Assembly: GCF_900109265.1 (NCBI RefSeq)
Contig: NZ_FNZM01000012.1
Location: forward strand, 124,001-188,000
Source: Paraburkholderia tropica
GTDB taxonomy: Bacteria > Pseudomonadota > Gammaproteobacteria > Burkholderiales > Burkholderiaceae
Reading direction: 5' to 3'
Length of the DNA: 64,000 nt
A program made the translations under genes and the position numbers. The notes beneath the pieces were generated by a model. That model did no database searches. It was not told the DNA's origin and worked only from the letters and a program-made list of their open reading frames with translations. Below are positions 16,490 through 25,648 of the stretch, piece by piece; position 1 is the first letter of the stretch; each line of letters starts with the position of its first letter.

Positions 16490-18013
16490 ATGGATACCTT
16501 AGTCGCAGCGACGCACATCACCAAGCTGTACGACGGTGTGCCGTCGCTCGTGAATGTCGGCATCACCGGCCGCGCCGGTTCGATCCACGCCGTCACGGGC
16601 GAAAACGGCGCGGGCAAGTCGACGCTGATGAAAATCATCGCCGGCGTGGTCGCGCCCACCGAAGGACAGGTTTTTCTGCGCGGCAAGCCGGTGAAGTTTT
16701 CCTCGCCGCTCGACGCGCTGAATGCGGGCATCTCGACCGTGTTTCAGGAGTTCTCGCTGGTCGCCAATCTCACGGTCGCGGAAACGATGTTTCTGGGCCG
16801 CGAACCGAAGCGCGGGCTGTATAGCGTGGATCGGCGGCGCATGGAAGAAGAGGCGCGGGCCGCGCTCGGCTACATCGGTTTGCAGATCAACCCGCGCCGC
16901 CTCGTCGGCTCGCTGACCGTGGCGGAGCAGCAGTCGGTCGAGATCGCCAAGGGCCTTGCGGTCAACGCCGATGTTTTCATCTTCGACGAACCGACTGCCG
17001 CGCTCAATACGAAGGACGTCGAGCGCATCGAGTCGCTACTGCTGAAGCTGCGCGACCAGGGCAAGTGCATCTTCTACATTTCGCACCGCATGCGCGAGAT
17101 CTTCGACCTCTGCGACACGGCGACCGTGCTCAAGGATGGCAAGCTCGTGGGTTCGTACGCCACCGCCGACCTGAACCCCGACCGCCTGCTTTCGCTGATG
17201 GTGGGCCGCGACGTCGAACATCTCTACCCGCCGCGCGCCGCAACGCGCGACGACGTCGCGCTGCGCGTGAGCGGCCTGAGCACGGCGCCGGGCCGCTTGG
17301 GCGTGGACTTCACCGTGCGGCGCGGCGAAATCGTCGCGCTCGGCGGTCTTGAAGGGCAAGGTCAACGCGACCTCGTTCGCGCGCTGGCCGGCGTCGTGAA
17401 AGGCTGCACGGGCACGCTCGAACTGCATCGCCGCTCGGGCGCGTCGACGCGCTTGCGTCCGCGTGCGAGCGCCCGCCGCGCGCTCGCGAACGGCTTCGCG
17501 TTCATGCCCGAAGACCGCAAAGGCGAAGGCCTGTATCTCGATCAGCCGATTCGCGACAACCTCACGCTCGGCGTGCATCAGCGCCGCCTGCCGTGGGCCT
17601 TCGCGCGGCCGCTCTCGGCGCTCGTCAAGCGCCTGTCCGACGACTTGCGGATTCGCGCCGCCAGTCACGCGCTGGCCGTCGTGAACCTGTCGGGCGGCAA
17701 TCAGCAAAAGGTCATGCTGGGGCGCTGGCTCGCGATCGACGCGGAGGTGCTGCTCATCGAGGAGCCGACGCGCGGCGTCGACGTCGGGGCGAAGGTGGAG
17801 ATCTACAACGCCTTGCGCACGTTCTGCGCGCGCGGCGGGTCGGTACTCTTCACATCGCGCGAATTGCCCGAAGTGATCGGCCTCGCCGATCGCGTCCTGG
17901 TGGTGTCCGACCATCGCATCGTGAAGGAAATCGACGCGAAGGACGCGACGGAGGAAGACATCCTTCAGGCCGCCGTCGCCCGCACCGTCCAACCCGCAGG
18001 AGTCGCAGCATGA
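16490..18013 (+). CDS. Sugar ABC transporter ATP-binding protein (double NBD)
   Basis: 507-residue tandem ATPase of the RbsA/MglA type. The first domain has Walker A TGENGAGKSTLM, LTVAEQQSVEIAKGL and Walker B FIFDEPTAAL. The second has a degenerate Walker A region (GGLEGQGQRDLVRAL), the signature SGGNQQKVMLG and Walker B LLIEEPTRGVD, with Glu in place of the usual first Asp-Glu pair order. It begins 19 bp after the binding protein gene and its stop overlaps the next start. It serves a heteromeric membrane channel made by the two permeases that follow. Confidence 0.93.
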   Translation: MDTLVAATHITKLYDGVPSLVNVGITGRAGSIHAVTGENGAGKSTLMKIIAGVVAPTEGQVFLRGKPVKFSSPLDALNAGISTVFQEFSLVANLTVAETMFLGREPKRGLYSVDRRRMEEEARAALGYIGLQINPRRLVGSLTVAEQQSVEIAKGLAVNADVFIFDEPTAALNTKDVERIESLLLKLRDQGKCIFYISHRMREIFDLCDTATVLKDGKLVGSYATADLNPDRLLSLMVGRDVEHLYPPRAATRDDVALRVSGLSTAPGRLGVDFTVRRGEIVALGGLEGQGQRDLVRALAGVVKGCTGTLELHRRSGASTRLRPRASARRALANGFAFMPEDRKGEGLYLDQPIRDNLTLGVHQRRLPWAFARPLSALVKRLSDDLRIRAASHALAVVNLSGGNQQKVMLGRWLAIDAEVLLIEEPTRGVDVGAKVEIYNALRTFCARGGSVLFTSRELPEVIGLADRVLVVSDHRIVKEIDAKDATEEDILQAAVARTVQPAGVAA

Positions 18014-18948
18014 TCAATCGCCTCGCATCGCGGCGCGCGGACCGTAACGGCGGCCAATACGTATCGGGACTGCTTTTGCTGGTCGCCGTGGTCGCGCTGG
18101 CCGCGTCGTTCAGCAGTTTCCGCACGCCGCAGAATCTCGCCAACCTGATCGTTCAGGCGACGCCGCTGCTGGTGGTCGCGCTCGGACAGACGCTGCCGAT
18201 TCTGACCGGCGGCCTCGATCTCTCGGTGGGCGTGGTCATGAGCCTCTCGACCTGCATCCTCGCCACGACCGGCTCGCCCGCGCTCGCGATCGCGCTCACG
18301 GTTGCGAGCGCGGCGCTGGTCGGCGTCGTGAACGGCATCGGCGTGACGCGCTTTCGCGTGCACCCGATCATCATGACGCTGTCGACCGGTACGATCCTGC
18401 AAGGCATCGTGCTGCTGGTTCAGCCTTCGCCCGGCGGCAGCATCTGGGCGCCGATCTCCGCCGCGGTCGGCAACTCGGTGATGGGCGTGCCGGTCGCCGT
18501 TCTCTGGGTCGCGCTGGCCGCGTGGATCGCGTGGTCGCTGCTGCATCGCTCGCGCTTCGGGCTGCATCTCTATTCCGTGGGCGGCGGCGCGGACAACGCA
18601 GCGCTGGCCGGCGTGGGCGTCGCGCGCACGACGATTGCCGCTTATGTGCTCTGCGCGCTGTTCGCGGCGGTCGCCGGCATCTTCCTCGCGGGACGCATTT
18701 CGTCGGGCGATCCTTGGGTCGGCGCGTCTTACGGACTCGACTCCGTCGCGGCCGTCGCACTGGGCGGCACGCAGCTGAGCGGCGGCGTCGGCGGCCCGCT
18801 CGGCACGATCTTCGGCGCGCTGCTGCTCGGCATCGTCGGCAACGGGATGAATATCGTTCAGATCAATCCCTTCCTGCTCTCGGTCGTCAACGGGACGCTG
18901 CTTCTGTTCGCGGTGTGCCTGCGTCGCCGCAAAGAAATCGGGATCTAA
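18010..18948 (+). CDS. Sugar ABC transporter permease 1
   Basis: 312-residue inner-membrane permease of the RbsC/CUT2 family with about nine hydrophobic segments. Family motifs are GQTLPILTGGLDLSVGVVMS and VAAVALGGTQLSGGVGGPLG. The ATG at 18010 overlaps the TGA of the ATPase gene. The gene ends 3 bp before the second permease gene, so both are translated together. Having two distinct permeases suggests a heterodimeric channel, unlike the single-permease transporter at 4888-8385. Confidence 0.91.
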   Translation: MINRLASRRADRNGGQYVSGLLLLVAVVALAASFSSFRTPQNLANLIVQATPLLVVALGQTLPILTGGLDLSVGVVMSLSTCILATTGSPALAIALTVASAALVGVVNGIGVTRFRVHPIIMTLSTGTILQGIVLLVQPSPGGSIWAPISAAVGNSVMGVPVAVLWVALAAWIAWSLLHRSRFGLHLYSVGGGADNAALAGVGVARTTIAAYVLCALFAAVAGIFLAGRISSGDPWVGASYGLDSVAAVALGGTQLSGGVGGPLGTIFGALLLGIVGNGMNIVQINPFLLSVVNGTLLLFAVCLRRRKEIGI

Positions 18949-18951
18949 ATC

Positions 18952-19947
18952 ATGCCTGCTCAACACGCTTCCGAGACCGGAAACCTGTCTCTGCGCGCGG
19001 CGCCGCGCTTCAATGTGCGCCAGTTCGTCAACGTGGTGCCGCCGTCGATTGTCGTGCTCGTCGCGCTGCTCCTGTTCTGCCTGTTCTTCAGGCCGGTCCT
19101 GCTGCAATGGCCGTTCCAGATGGTCATCGCGCGGCAAGCCGCCCCGCTCGGGCTCGCCGTGGCCGCGCAGATGATCGTGATGCGCTGCCGCTCGATCGAC
19201 CTGTCGATCGGCGGCGTGTTCGTCCTCACCAACTATCTGATCACCTCGGCACCGCTCAACGAGCTGTCGGCGCCCATGCTGATCGCCGGTGCGCTCGCCG
19301 TCGGCGCGCTCGTCGGTCTCATGAACGGTTTGCTGATCACGCAGTTCCGCGCGTCCGCCGTCATCGCCACGCTGGCGATGGCATCGATTCTCACCGGCAC
19401 GGTGTTATTCCTGAGTTCGGGCAGCAGTCCCGGCTCGGTGCCCGACTCCGTGCAAATGCTCGGCAGCGCGAAGATCGGCATCGTGCCGATCGCGACCGTG
19501 CTCTGGGTCGCCGTGCTGGTGCTGCTTGCCATTCCGCTGCGCCTCATGGTGTTCGGGCGTCTGCTGAAAGCCGTCGGCAGCAATCCGGCCGCGGCGGCGC
19601 TTTCCGGGCTGCCGGTGGAAGGCGTGTTCATTGCCTCGCACGTCGCGGCCGGGCTGCTCGCCGCGGGCGGCGGCCTCCTGCTCTCGGGCTATGTGGGCGT
19701 GAGCACGACCAGCGTCGGCGCGGATGTGGTGATGAACTCGATTGCCGGCGTGATTCTCGGCGGCATCACCTTCGGCGGCGGACGCGGCGGACTCATCGGC
19801 CCCGGCGCGGCTGCCTTCGCGCTGACGCTGCTGTTCAACGTGCTCAACGCGTACGGCGCGGGCGAGTCGGGCAAGCTCATCGTTCAAGGCCTTGCGATTG
19901 CGGGCGCGGCGATTCTCGCGGGCGTGGCGCGGCAAACACGCCGCTGA
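18952..19947 (+). CDS. Sugar ABC transporter permease 2
   Basis: 331-residue CUT2 permease paralogous to its upstream neighbour, with an extra 30-residue cytoplasmic N-terminus. Membrane motifs include AAQMIVMRCRSIDLSIGGVF, where RCRSIDLSIGG replaces the usual TGGIDLSVG, and IAGVILGGITFGGGRGGLIG near the end. The altered first motif suggests this subunit has a specialised rather than redundant role. It closes the transporter genes; a 73-bp gap separates it from the GMC oxidoreductase, so read-through is probable. Confidence 0.9.
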   Translation: MPAQHASETGNLSLRAAPRFNVRQFVNVVPPSIVVLVALLLFCLFFRPVLLQWPFQMVIARQAAPLGLAVAAQMIVMRCRSIDLSIGGVFVLTNYLITSAPLNELSAPMLIAGALAVGALVGLMNGLLITQFRASAVIATLAMASILTGTVLFLSSGSSPGSVPDSVQMLGSAKIGIVPIATVLWVAVLVLLAIPLRLMVFGRLLKAVGSNPAAAALSGLPVEGVFIASHVAAGLLAAGGGLLLSGYVGVSTTSVGADVVMNSIAGVILGGITFGGGRGGLIGPGAAAFALTLLFNVLNAYGAGESGKLIVQGLAIAGAAILAGVARQTRR

Positions 19948-20020
19948 ACGCCCGGCCCCGACGGCCTGGCAATCGCGCCGGCCGGCGGCTGAATCACAGA
20001 ACAGTTCCAGGGTTTCATTC

Positions 20021-21712
20021 ATGGCTAAGGCAACGACACACTACGATTTCATCGTCATCGGCGCGGGCGCGGCAGGATGCCTGACGGCGGGCCGGCTCGT
20101 GCGCGACCACGGCGCGCGCGTGCTGCTCGTCGAAGCGGGCGCGCCCGATCGCAATCCGCTCATCCACATGCCCGCGGGATTCGTCAAACTGCTGTCGAAT
20201 CACGACTACATGACGTTCCACCGCAGCGCGAAACATCCGCATCTGAACGACCGTCAACCGTCGATCCCGCAAGGCAAGGTGCTCGGCGGCGGCAGCTCGG
20301 TCAACGCGATGGTCTACATTCGCGGTCAGGCGCGCGACTACGACGACTGGGTCTCCCTCACCGGCGACGAGTCGTGGCGCTATCAGGCCTTGCTGCCGCA
20401 TTTCATCCGGCTCGAAAGCAACTCGACTTTCAACAATGCCGCGCACGGCGTGAACGGCCCGCTGAAGGTTTCCGATGGCGCCAATCTGAGCGACGTGTCG
20501 CGCGCCTTCGTGCTCGCGGCGCAACAGAACGGCCTGCCCTATAACCCGGACTTCAACAGCGGCACGCAGCGGGGAACGGGCTTCTATCAGACCACCACGT
20601 TTCAGGGACGCCGGTGCAGCGGCGTCGACGCGTTCCTCGCGCCGGTCATGAACGATGCACGCCTGACGATCCGCACCGGCGCACAGGTCACGCGCATTCT
20701 GATCGAGCAGAACGTGGCGAAGGGCATCGAAATTCAAAGCGGGACGCAGCGCGAACAGCTATTCGCGGATCAGATCGTGCTCACCGCGGGCGCGCTCGTG
20801 ACGCCCAAGCTGCTGATGCTGTCCGGCATCGGCCCGGCCAATGCGCTTGCGCGCCTGAACATTCCGGTGATCGCGGATCTGCCAGGCGTGGGAGAAAATC
20901 TCCAGGACCATCATGAAGTGCCTGTGGTCGCATTCTGCAACGGGCGGCAAGGCTATTTCGGTCAGGACCGCGGCTGGAACCAGATTCGCAACGGCCTGCA
21001 ATATCTCGCGTTCCGCAGCGGCCCCGTCGCGTCGAACGCCGTGGAAGCCGGTGCATTCTTCAATCCCGACGATACATCCGGCGCGCCGTCGATCCAGATG
21101 TTCTGCCTGCCGACCGTCTATCTCGACCCGGACGTGACGTCGACCAAGGCGGCCTACGGCTTTACGCTCAACAGTTGCGTGATGCGCCCGAAAAGCCGTG
21201 GCCGGGTCACGCTGCAAACGTCCGACCCGAGCGCCACGCCTATCGTCTATCCCAACTATCTCGAGCATCCCGACGACCTGCGCCTGTCGATTGCAGGACT
21301 GCGCCGCGCCGCGCAAATCATGCGCGAAGGTCCGCTCGCCGCGATGGTCGACCGGATCGTGCTGCCCGACGAGCAGGCCGTCACGCACGCTTGCGCGGCC
21401 TCGGACGCAGCCCTGGCCGAGCATTGCAGACGCACCGTCAAGACCGTCTATCACCCGGCGGGCACGGCGCGCATGGGCGCGGACAACGACCCGATGGCCG
21501 TCTTGCGCAACGACATGACGGTGCGTGGCATCGCGGGCCTGCGCGTGTTCGACACGTCGTCGTGGCCCACCATCATCAGCGGCAACACGGTGGCCACGAC
21601 TTACGCCGTCGCCGATCGCGGCGTGGCGCTGATGATGGGCGAGACGCTGCCCGGCGCACTCCCCGCACACCGGAGCACGCCCGCCGACGCCGCGCTGATG
21701 CCCGCGCTTTAA
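20021..21712 (+). CDS. GMC-family FAD oxidoreductase (choline-dehydrogenase-like)
   Basis: 563-residue flavoprotein of the glucose-methanol-choline oxidoreductase family, which oxidises alcohols or sugars with FAD and passes electrons to a quinone or cytochrome. The FAD-binding motif is FIVIGAGAAGCLTAGRL, and the second signature is LTAGALVTPKLLMLSGIG. PQGKVLGGGSSVNAMVYIRG is diagnostic of the family, and the active-site His and Asn pair lies in YHPAGTARMG and SGNTVATTYAVADRG. I chose the ATG at 20021 because the upstream extension of the frame lies in the previous gene and the spacer. There is no signal peptide. A role at the entry of the pathway, oxidising the imported sugar to a lactone or keto sugar, is likely. 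Confidence 0.9.
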   Translation: MAKATTHYDFIVIGAGAAGCLTAGRLVRDHGARVLLVEAGAPDRNPLIHMPAGFVKLLSNHDYMTFHRSAKHPHLNDRQPSIPQGKVLGGGSSVNAMVYIRGQARDYDDWVSLTGDESWRYQALLPHFIRLESNSTFNNAAHGVNGPLKVSDGANLSDVSRAFVLAAQQNGLPYNPDFNSGTQRGTGFYQTTTFQGRRCSGVDAFLAPVMNDARLTIRTGAQVTRILIEQNVAKGIEIQSGTQREQLFADQIVLTAGALVTPKLLMLSGIGPANALARLNIPVIADLPGVGENLQDHHEVPVVAFCNGRQGYFGQDRGWNQIRNGLQYLAFRSGPVASNAVEAGAFFNPDDTSGAPSIQMFCLPTVYLDPDVTSTKAAYGFTLNSCVMRPKSRGRVTLQTSDPSATPIVYPNYLEHPDDLRLSIAGLRRAAQIMREGPLAAMVDRIVLPDEQAVTHACAASDAALAEHCRRTVKTVYHPAGTARMGADNDPMAVLRNDMTVRGIAGLRVFDTSSWPTIISGNTVATTYAVADRGVALMMGETLPGALPAHRSTPADAALMPAL

Positions 21713-21784
21713 ACGGTTGCGTCGATCGACACCCTACGTTCGATCGCTTCCCTATGATCAGGATCCCTAAGGTGTAAATACGTT

Positions 21785-22537
21785 ATGAACGATATTCTCT
21801 CCTGCTTCGCGCCCGATTTGCTGGCCGGCAAGACCGCGCTGGTTTCGGGCGGAACGAGTGGCATCGGTCTGGAAATTTCTCGCGGCCTGGCCGGCCTCGG
21901 CGCACGCGTGACGGCGACCGGCAGCTCCGCCGAAAAAATCGCGCAACTCAAACGGGAACGCGCCACCGACCGGCTCGAATTCGACAGCCTGAATGTGACT
22001 TCGCCGGCGTCGATTACCGCATTTGCCGAACGATTCGAACGCCTCGATATTCTCGTGAACTCTCAAGGCATTTCGCGGCCCGGCGACGAATACGACGACG
22101 CAACTTTCCTGAACGTCATGGACATCAACCTCGTCAGCGCGATGCGCCTGTCGAGCGCCATGATGTCGCTCCTGAAGCGCTCGCAAGGCACGATCATCAA
22201 TATCGCCTCGATGCTCAGTTATCTCGCCGACGAGGAAGTCCCCGCCTATTGCGCCAGCAAGAGCGGCATTCTCGGCTTGACGCGCGCGCTGGCGCACCGG
22301 CATGGGCGCGACGGCGTGCGCGTGAACGCCATCGCGCCCGGCTATCACCGCACCGCCATGACGCACGGGCTATGGAGCGAACCGCACGCCGCGACGAAGA
22401 TTGCCGACCGGACCGCGCTCAAGCGCTGGGGCGAAGCCGACGACCTCGTCGGCGCGGCGATCTTTCTGTCGACGCCCGCTTCGCGTTACATCACGGGCGC
22501 CACGCTGGCCGTCGACGGCGGTTATGTCGTCGGTTGA
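21785..22537 (+). CDS. SDR-family oxidoreductase
   Basis: 250-residue classical short-chain dehydrogenase with SGGTSGIGLEIS as the cofactor loop, NSQGISRPGDE in place of the usual NNAG motif, catalytic Ser in NIASMLSYL and Tyr-Lys in YCASKSG, and VDGGYVVG at the end. Apart from these sites it shares many positions with the SDR at 9757-10485 (FERLDI, DINL, ASMLS, VPAY), so the two probably arose from one ancestor and act on related sugar acids. It sits between the GMC oxidoreductase and the enolase-superfamily enzyme. Confidence 0.87.
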   Translation: MNDILSCFAPDLLAGKTALVSGGTSGIGLEISRGLAGLGARVTATGSSAEKIAQLKRERATDRLEFDSLNVTSPASITAFAERFERLDILVNSQGISRPGDEYDDATFLNVMDINLVSAMRLSSAMMSLLKRSQGTIINIASMLSYLADEEVPAYCASKSGILGLTRALAHRHGRDGVRVNAIAPGYHRTAMTHGLWSEPHAATKIADRTALKRWGEADDLVGAAIFLSTPASRYITGATLAVDGGYVVG

Positions 22538-22608
22538 GCGCATCGACGAAAACCATCGGCAACAAGACGCTGCGCCATTTATCGAATGCATTGCAAGGAA
22601 GGTCACTC

Positions 22609-23766
22609 ATGTTGAAAATCGAAAGCGTCGACACCTATGTGCTCAAGACCGCACTGGACAAACCGTTCGCCTATTCGCAAGGATGGGTGACGGGCCGCTC
22701 AACCACCGTCGTGCGGATCCGCACCACCGACGGCATCGAAGGCTGGGGCGAAACGTTCAGCGTCGGCCTGCAACCGCCCGAAATCGCGGCGACCGTGATC
22801 GAAAGCGCGCTCAAGCCGCTGCTGCTCGGAAAGAATCCGCTCGACACCGAAGTGCTCTGGAACAACATGTATGTCCGCACGCGCGACTTTGGCCGTAAAG
22901 GCGTTGTGCTGGGCGCCATCAGCGCAGTCGATATCGCGCTGTGGGACATCTGCGGCAAGGTGGCGAACCAACCCGTATGGCAACTGCTGGGCGGCGCGTT
23001 CCGCCAACGTGTGCAGTGCTACGCGACCGGCTTTTTCCGCCCCGAGGGACAAGGGCAATCCGCCGCGATGGCCGCCGAAGCGAAGCGTCACGAAAGCGCC
23101 GGCTTCTCGATCATGAAGGTCAAACTGGGCTTCGGTCTGAATGACGATATCGCGGTCATGCACGCCATACGCGACACGCTGGCGCCCGAGACGCAGCTCA
23201 TGGTCGACGTCAATCACGCATACAGTGCGAACGAAGCGATCCGTCTCGGGCGGGCGCTCGACGCGATGCGTCTGCGCTGGCTCGAAGAGCCGGTCGTTCC
23301 CGAAGATCTCGCGGGCTATCGCCGCGTGCGCGATGCGATCGACACGCCGATCGCCGGCGGCGAAGCCGAGTTTTCGATGTATGGATTTCACGATCTGTTC
23401 GCGGCCGGCGCAGTCGATATCGCGCAGCCCGATATCTGTCTCGCCGGCGGCTTCACCGCGCTCAGGCATATCAACGCGCTCGCGCAGGTTCACGGCGTGA
23501 AGGTCAATCCGCACGTTTGGGGCACCGCCGTCGGGCAGTACGCTTCGCTGCACATGATCGCCGCGACGCCGGACACGCACTATGCGCTGTACGCCGATCA
23601 ACCGTTGTTCGAATACGATACGTCATCGCATCCGTTCAGGACGGCACTGGTCACGCAGCCTCTCGAACAGCGAAACGGATGGCTCGATGTGCCCGACCGA
23701 CCCGGCCTCGGCTTCGAACTGGATCGGGCGTTCTTCGACAAGACCGCGATCCGCATCGGGCATTGA
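22609..23766 (+). CDS. Enolase-superfamily sugar-acid enzyme (galactarolactone cycloisomerase/dehydratase-like)
   Basis: 385-residue member of the mandelate racemase / muconate lactonizing enzyme group. Catalytic residues are in place: Lys170 and Lys172 in the K-x-K motif (IMKVKLGFG), metal ligands Asp200 (MVDVNHAY), Glu226 (WLEEPVVPED) and Glu252 (AGGEAEF), and His302 (NPHVWGT). The run ALWDICGK, YATGFF, DVNHAY, EEPVVPE and HVWGT resembles, from memory, D-galactarolactone cycloisomerase (Gci) of Agrobacterium, though acid-sugar dehydratases share the same residues. It would act after the lactonase or dehydrogenase steps of this island. The ATG at 22609 is preceded by AAGGAAGG. Confidence 0.87.
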   Translation: MLKIESVDTYVLKTALDKPFAYSQGWVTGRSTTVVRIRTTDGIEGWGETFSVGLQPPEIAATVIESALKPLLLGKNPLDTEVLWNNMYVRTRDFGRKGVVLGAISAVDIALWDICGKVANQPVWQLLGGAFRQRVQCYATGFFRPEGQGQSAAMAAEAKRHESAGFSIMKVKLGFGLNDDIAVMHAIRDTLAPETQLMVDVNHAYSANEAIRLGRALDAMRLRWLEEPVVPEDLAGYRRVRDAIDTPIAGGEAEFSMYGFHDLFAAGAVDIAQPDICLAGGFTALRHINALAQVHGVKVNPHVWGTAVGQYASLHMIAATPDTHYALYADQPLFEYDTSSHPFRTALVTQPLEQRNGWLDVPDRPGLGFELDRAFFDKTAIRIGH

Positions 23767-23791
23767 AAACGCTCTGTGCGAGGAGACGAAC

Positions 23792-24787
23792 GTGGAAGAC
23801 GCAACGACGCTGGACAACGAACGCTGGACCTTGAAGTGGCCGCACGGCGTGGCGACGGTCCAAGCCCTCGGCGGCATGCTCGCGCCGGTGCGATTCGAAC
23901 TGGGCGCGGGACGCAGCGTCTCTCCGCTGCATGTCGCGCCGTGGGGAGACGATCCGGAGTGGCCCGGCCTCCTGCGCGCGCTGCGCGGCGAGTGGCCTTG
24001 CCTGCCGTTCGGGACGACCGACGCGCCGCCCGGTCTTCCGGAAGGCTTCGCGTCCAAGGTGGCCGACGACGAATGGCGGCACGGCTACAGCTCGAATCAT
24101 ATGTGGCGATGCGTCGAGCAGACGGCGCACGCGATCAAGCTACGCATCGACTATCCGCCTGAAAGCGCGATCGACTATCTCGAACGGCTCGTCGAAGCGC
24201 ACCCGCACGCAGCGTCCTTGACCGTCACCCTGACGGTCCATGTGCGGCATGACGTGACGCTGCCATTCGCCCTCCATCCGACTTTCGCGGTGCCGCCGGA
24301 AGGTGTCGAGGTGCTGGCATGCCCGTATCGCGCCGTCCATACGTATCCGGTCGCCATCGAGCCGGAGTTTTCGCAGATTCTGCGCAATCGGCGTTTCGAT
24401 TCGCTGACGAAGCTGGACACCTGCGAGGGATCGTTCGATGTATCGCGTCTGCCGTTACCGCAGCAAACCGAGGAGCTCGTGCAGCTGGAGGCTTGCCAAC
24501 CGCCCTTCGTGCTGCGTTACCCCGTTGACCGGGCGGAAGTCAAGCTCGACTGGAACACCGACGATTTTCCGGACGCCGTGCTCTGGATCAGTAACGGCGG
24601 CCGCAATTACGCGCCTTGGGCCAGCCGTAATTTCGCGCTGGGCGTGGAGCCCGTGAGCGGCTTCTTCGATCTGGGCAGAGTTGTGACGCCTTCAGCCGAC
24701 CATCCGCTCGCAAGCCGGACAGGATTTGCCTTCACGGCTGGCACGCCGCGAATTATCCGCTATCGGTTGTCGGCCGCTGCTTACTGA
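23792..24787 (+). CDS. Galactose-mutarotase-fold hypothetical protein
   Basis: 331-residue protein rich in beta strands that resembles the aldose-1-epimerase (mutarotase) superfamily: LKWPHGVATVQALGGMLAPV near the start, a WRHGYSSNHMW segment, a pocket-like LPFALHPTFAVPPEG region and ALGVEPVSGFFD near the C-terminus. The His of FALHPTF and the Glu of GVEPVSG sit where mutarotases have their acid and base. The GTG at 23792 follows AGGAG by 6 nt and lies 25 bp after the enolase-superfamily gene, so it belongs to the same operon. A role in converting the anomers of the imported sugar is plausible but unproven. Confidence 0.7.
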   Translation: MEDATTLDNERWTLKWPHGVATVQALGGMLAPVRFELGAGRSVSPLHVAPWGDDPEWPGLLRALRGEWPCLPFGTTDAPPGLPEGFASKVADDEWRHGYSSNHMWRCVEQTAHAIKLRIDYPPESAIDYLERLVEAHPHAASLTVTLTVHVRHDVTLPFALHPTFAVPPEGVEVLACPYRAVHTYPVAIEPEFSQILRNRRFDSLTKLDTCEGSFDVSRLPLPQQTEELVQLEACQPPFVLRYPVDRAEVKLDWNTDDFPDAVLWISNGGRNYAPWASRNFALGVEPVSGFFDLGRVVTPSADHPLASRTGFAFTAGTPRIIRYRLSAAAY

Positions 24788-24886
24788 TTTGATTCGCCTG
24801 AGTCACAAGCCGCTGATTCGTCCTCGTATCATTTGCCGGGACCAGATAATATGGATTACGAAGAAACTGTCACGCAAACCGCGACA

Positions 24887-25120
24887 TCACGTCTGGGTCG
24901 GCACGTTGATGTATTCAATGCGCTGTTCGCCGATGGGTTCGCAGCGGTGGTGCTGGGTCAACCGCAGCATGGCCCGGCTGTTGAACAGGTCGTAGAGCAA
25001 AGCGCCGCGATCTCCGTGAAAACGAATGAATGTGATGACCTTGGCGATCCGGTCATCAGCGCCCTTTAACCGGCGACGAATCGACGTCTCGCCGCCCCGG
25101 TGACTTTTAATGCAAAACGG
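24887..25120 (-). pseudogene. Possible 3' remnant of an unknown gene
   Basis: On the minus strand 77 codons stay open from an upstream stop at 25121-25123 down to TGA at 24887-24889. Third positions are mostly G or C, as in the real genes nearby, while the competing plus-strand frame (24851-25069) is not. The peptide ends with KVITFIRFHGDRGALLYDLF, then 19 more residues, then IEYINVPTQT. There is no ATG, GTG or TTG near its start, so it looks like the tail of a truncated gene. I do not recognise the family. Confidence 0.35.
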
Positions 25121-25145
25121 TTAATTTTCGCGCCGAAGCAGAAAG

Positions 25146-25157
25146 GCAAACGTTTGC
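25146..25157. promoter_or_regulatory. PurR/LacI-type palindromic operator candidate
   Basis: GCAAACGTTTGC is a perfect 12-bp palindrome with the central CG typical of LacI/PurR-family operators, and it matches the core of the E. coli PurR box. It stands in the AT-rich part of the long gap before the amidohydrolase gene, about 490 bp from that start. No LacI-family gene is present in the window, so the binding protein, if any, is encoded elsewhere. Confidence 0.4.
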
Positions 25158-25648
25158 GATTTAAATCTGCGAACAAAGATTTGAAATTGTTATTTAACTG
25201 CGCTATTTTCGACTCGAAGCATCAACCGATGCTCGAGGCAGTGAAAAAAATAGAATCTGAGAGAAAATGATGCGCCTTTAGAAGGTAACCATCGACGAAG
25301 AAAACACCGCTGGCTCAGAGTCTCGGCACCAAAGGCGGCCGGGAATCTGACTTTACGAATTCGCCTGGCTTGCCCCCATCAGCCGCGGGTGTTCACGTTT
25401 GCGGCGTCAGAGAGAGATTTCAGACTGGCAATGTCGTGCGAATATCGGCGCATCTTGCGCGGCTAACCGGTGCGCCAGAAATGCGACCGCCAAGCACGCC
25501 ACACTGAAACGCCGGACACGCATTCGCGACGCGCAAAGAATGTGTCGTAACATGCGCCGTAACGCGCGAGCAGATTGTGCAGACGGCGCATCGGCACGAC
25601 TCGACGATCTGGCTCTGGTCCGTGAAGACGACTCAGGAGGGCATGGCC

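Larger units (their letters stand above)
24788..25648. other. Long intergenic region with gene remnant and LacI-type palindrome
   Basis: About 860 bp without an intact gene. The left third holds an open minus-strand frame with coding-like codon use but no start. The middle, 25100-25290, is clearly more AT-rich than the rest of the window and contains a 12-bp palindrome. The part 25300-25640 is the leader of the amidohydrolase gene; I see no convincing terminator or promoter boxes there. Confidence 0.6.

Noticed and set aside
24833..25069. 78-codon plus-strand frame after the mutarotase-like gene
   Set aside because: No ribosome binding site and poor third-position GC; the opposite strand is more coding-like at the same place.
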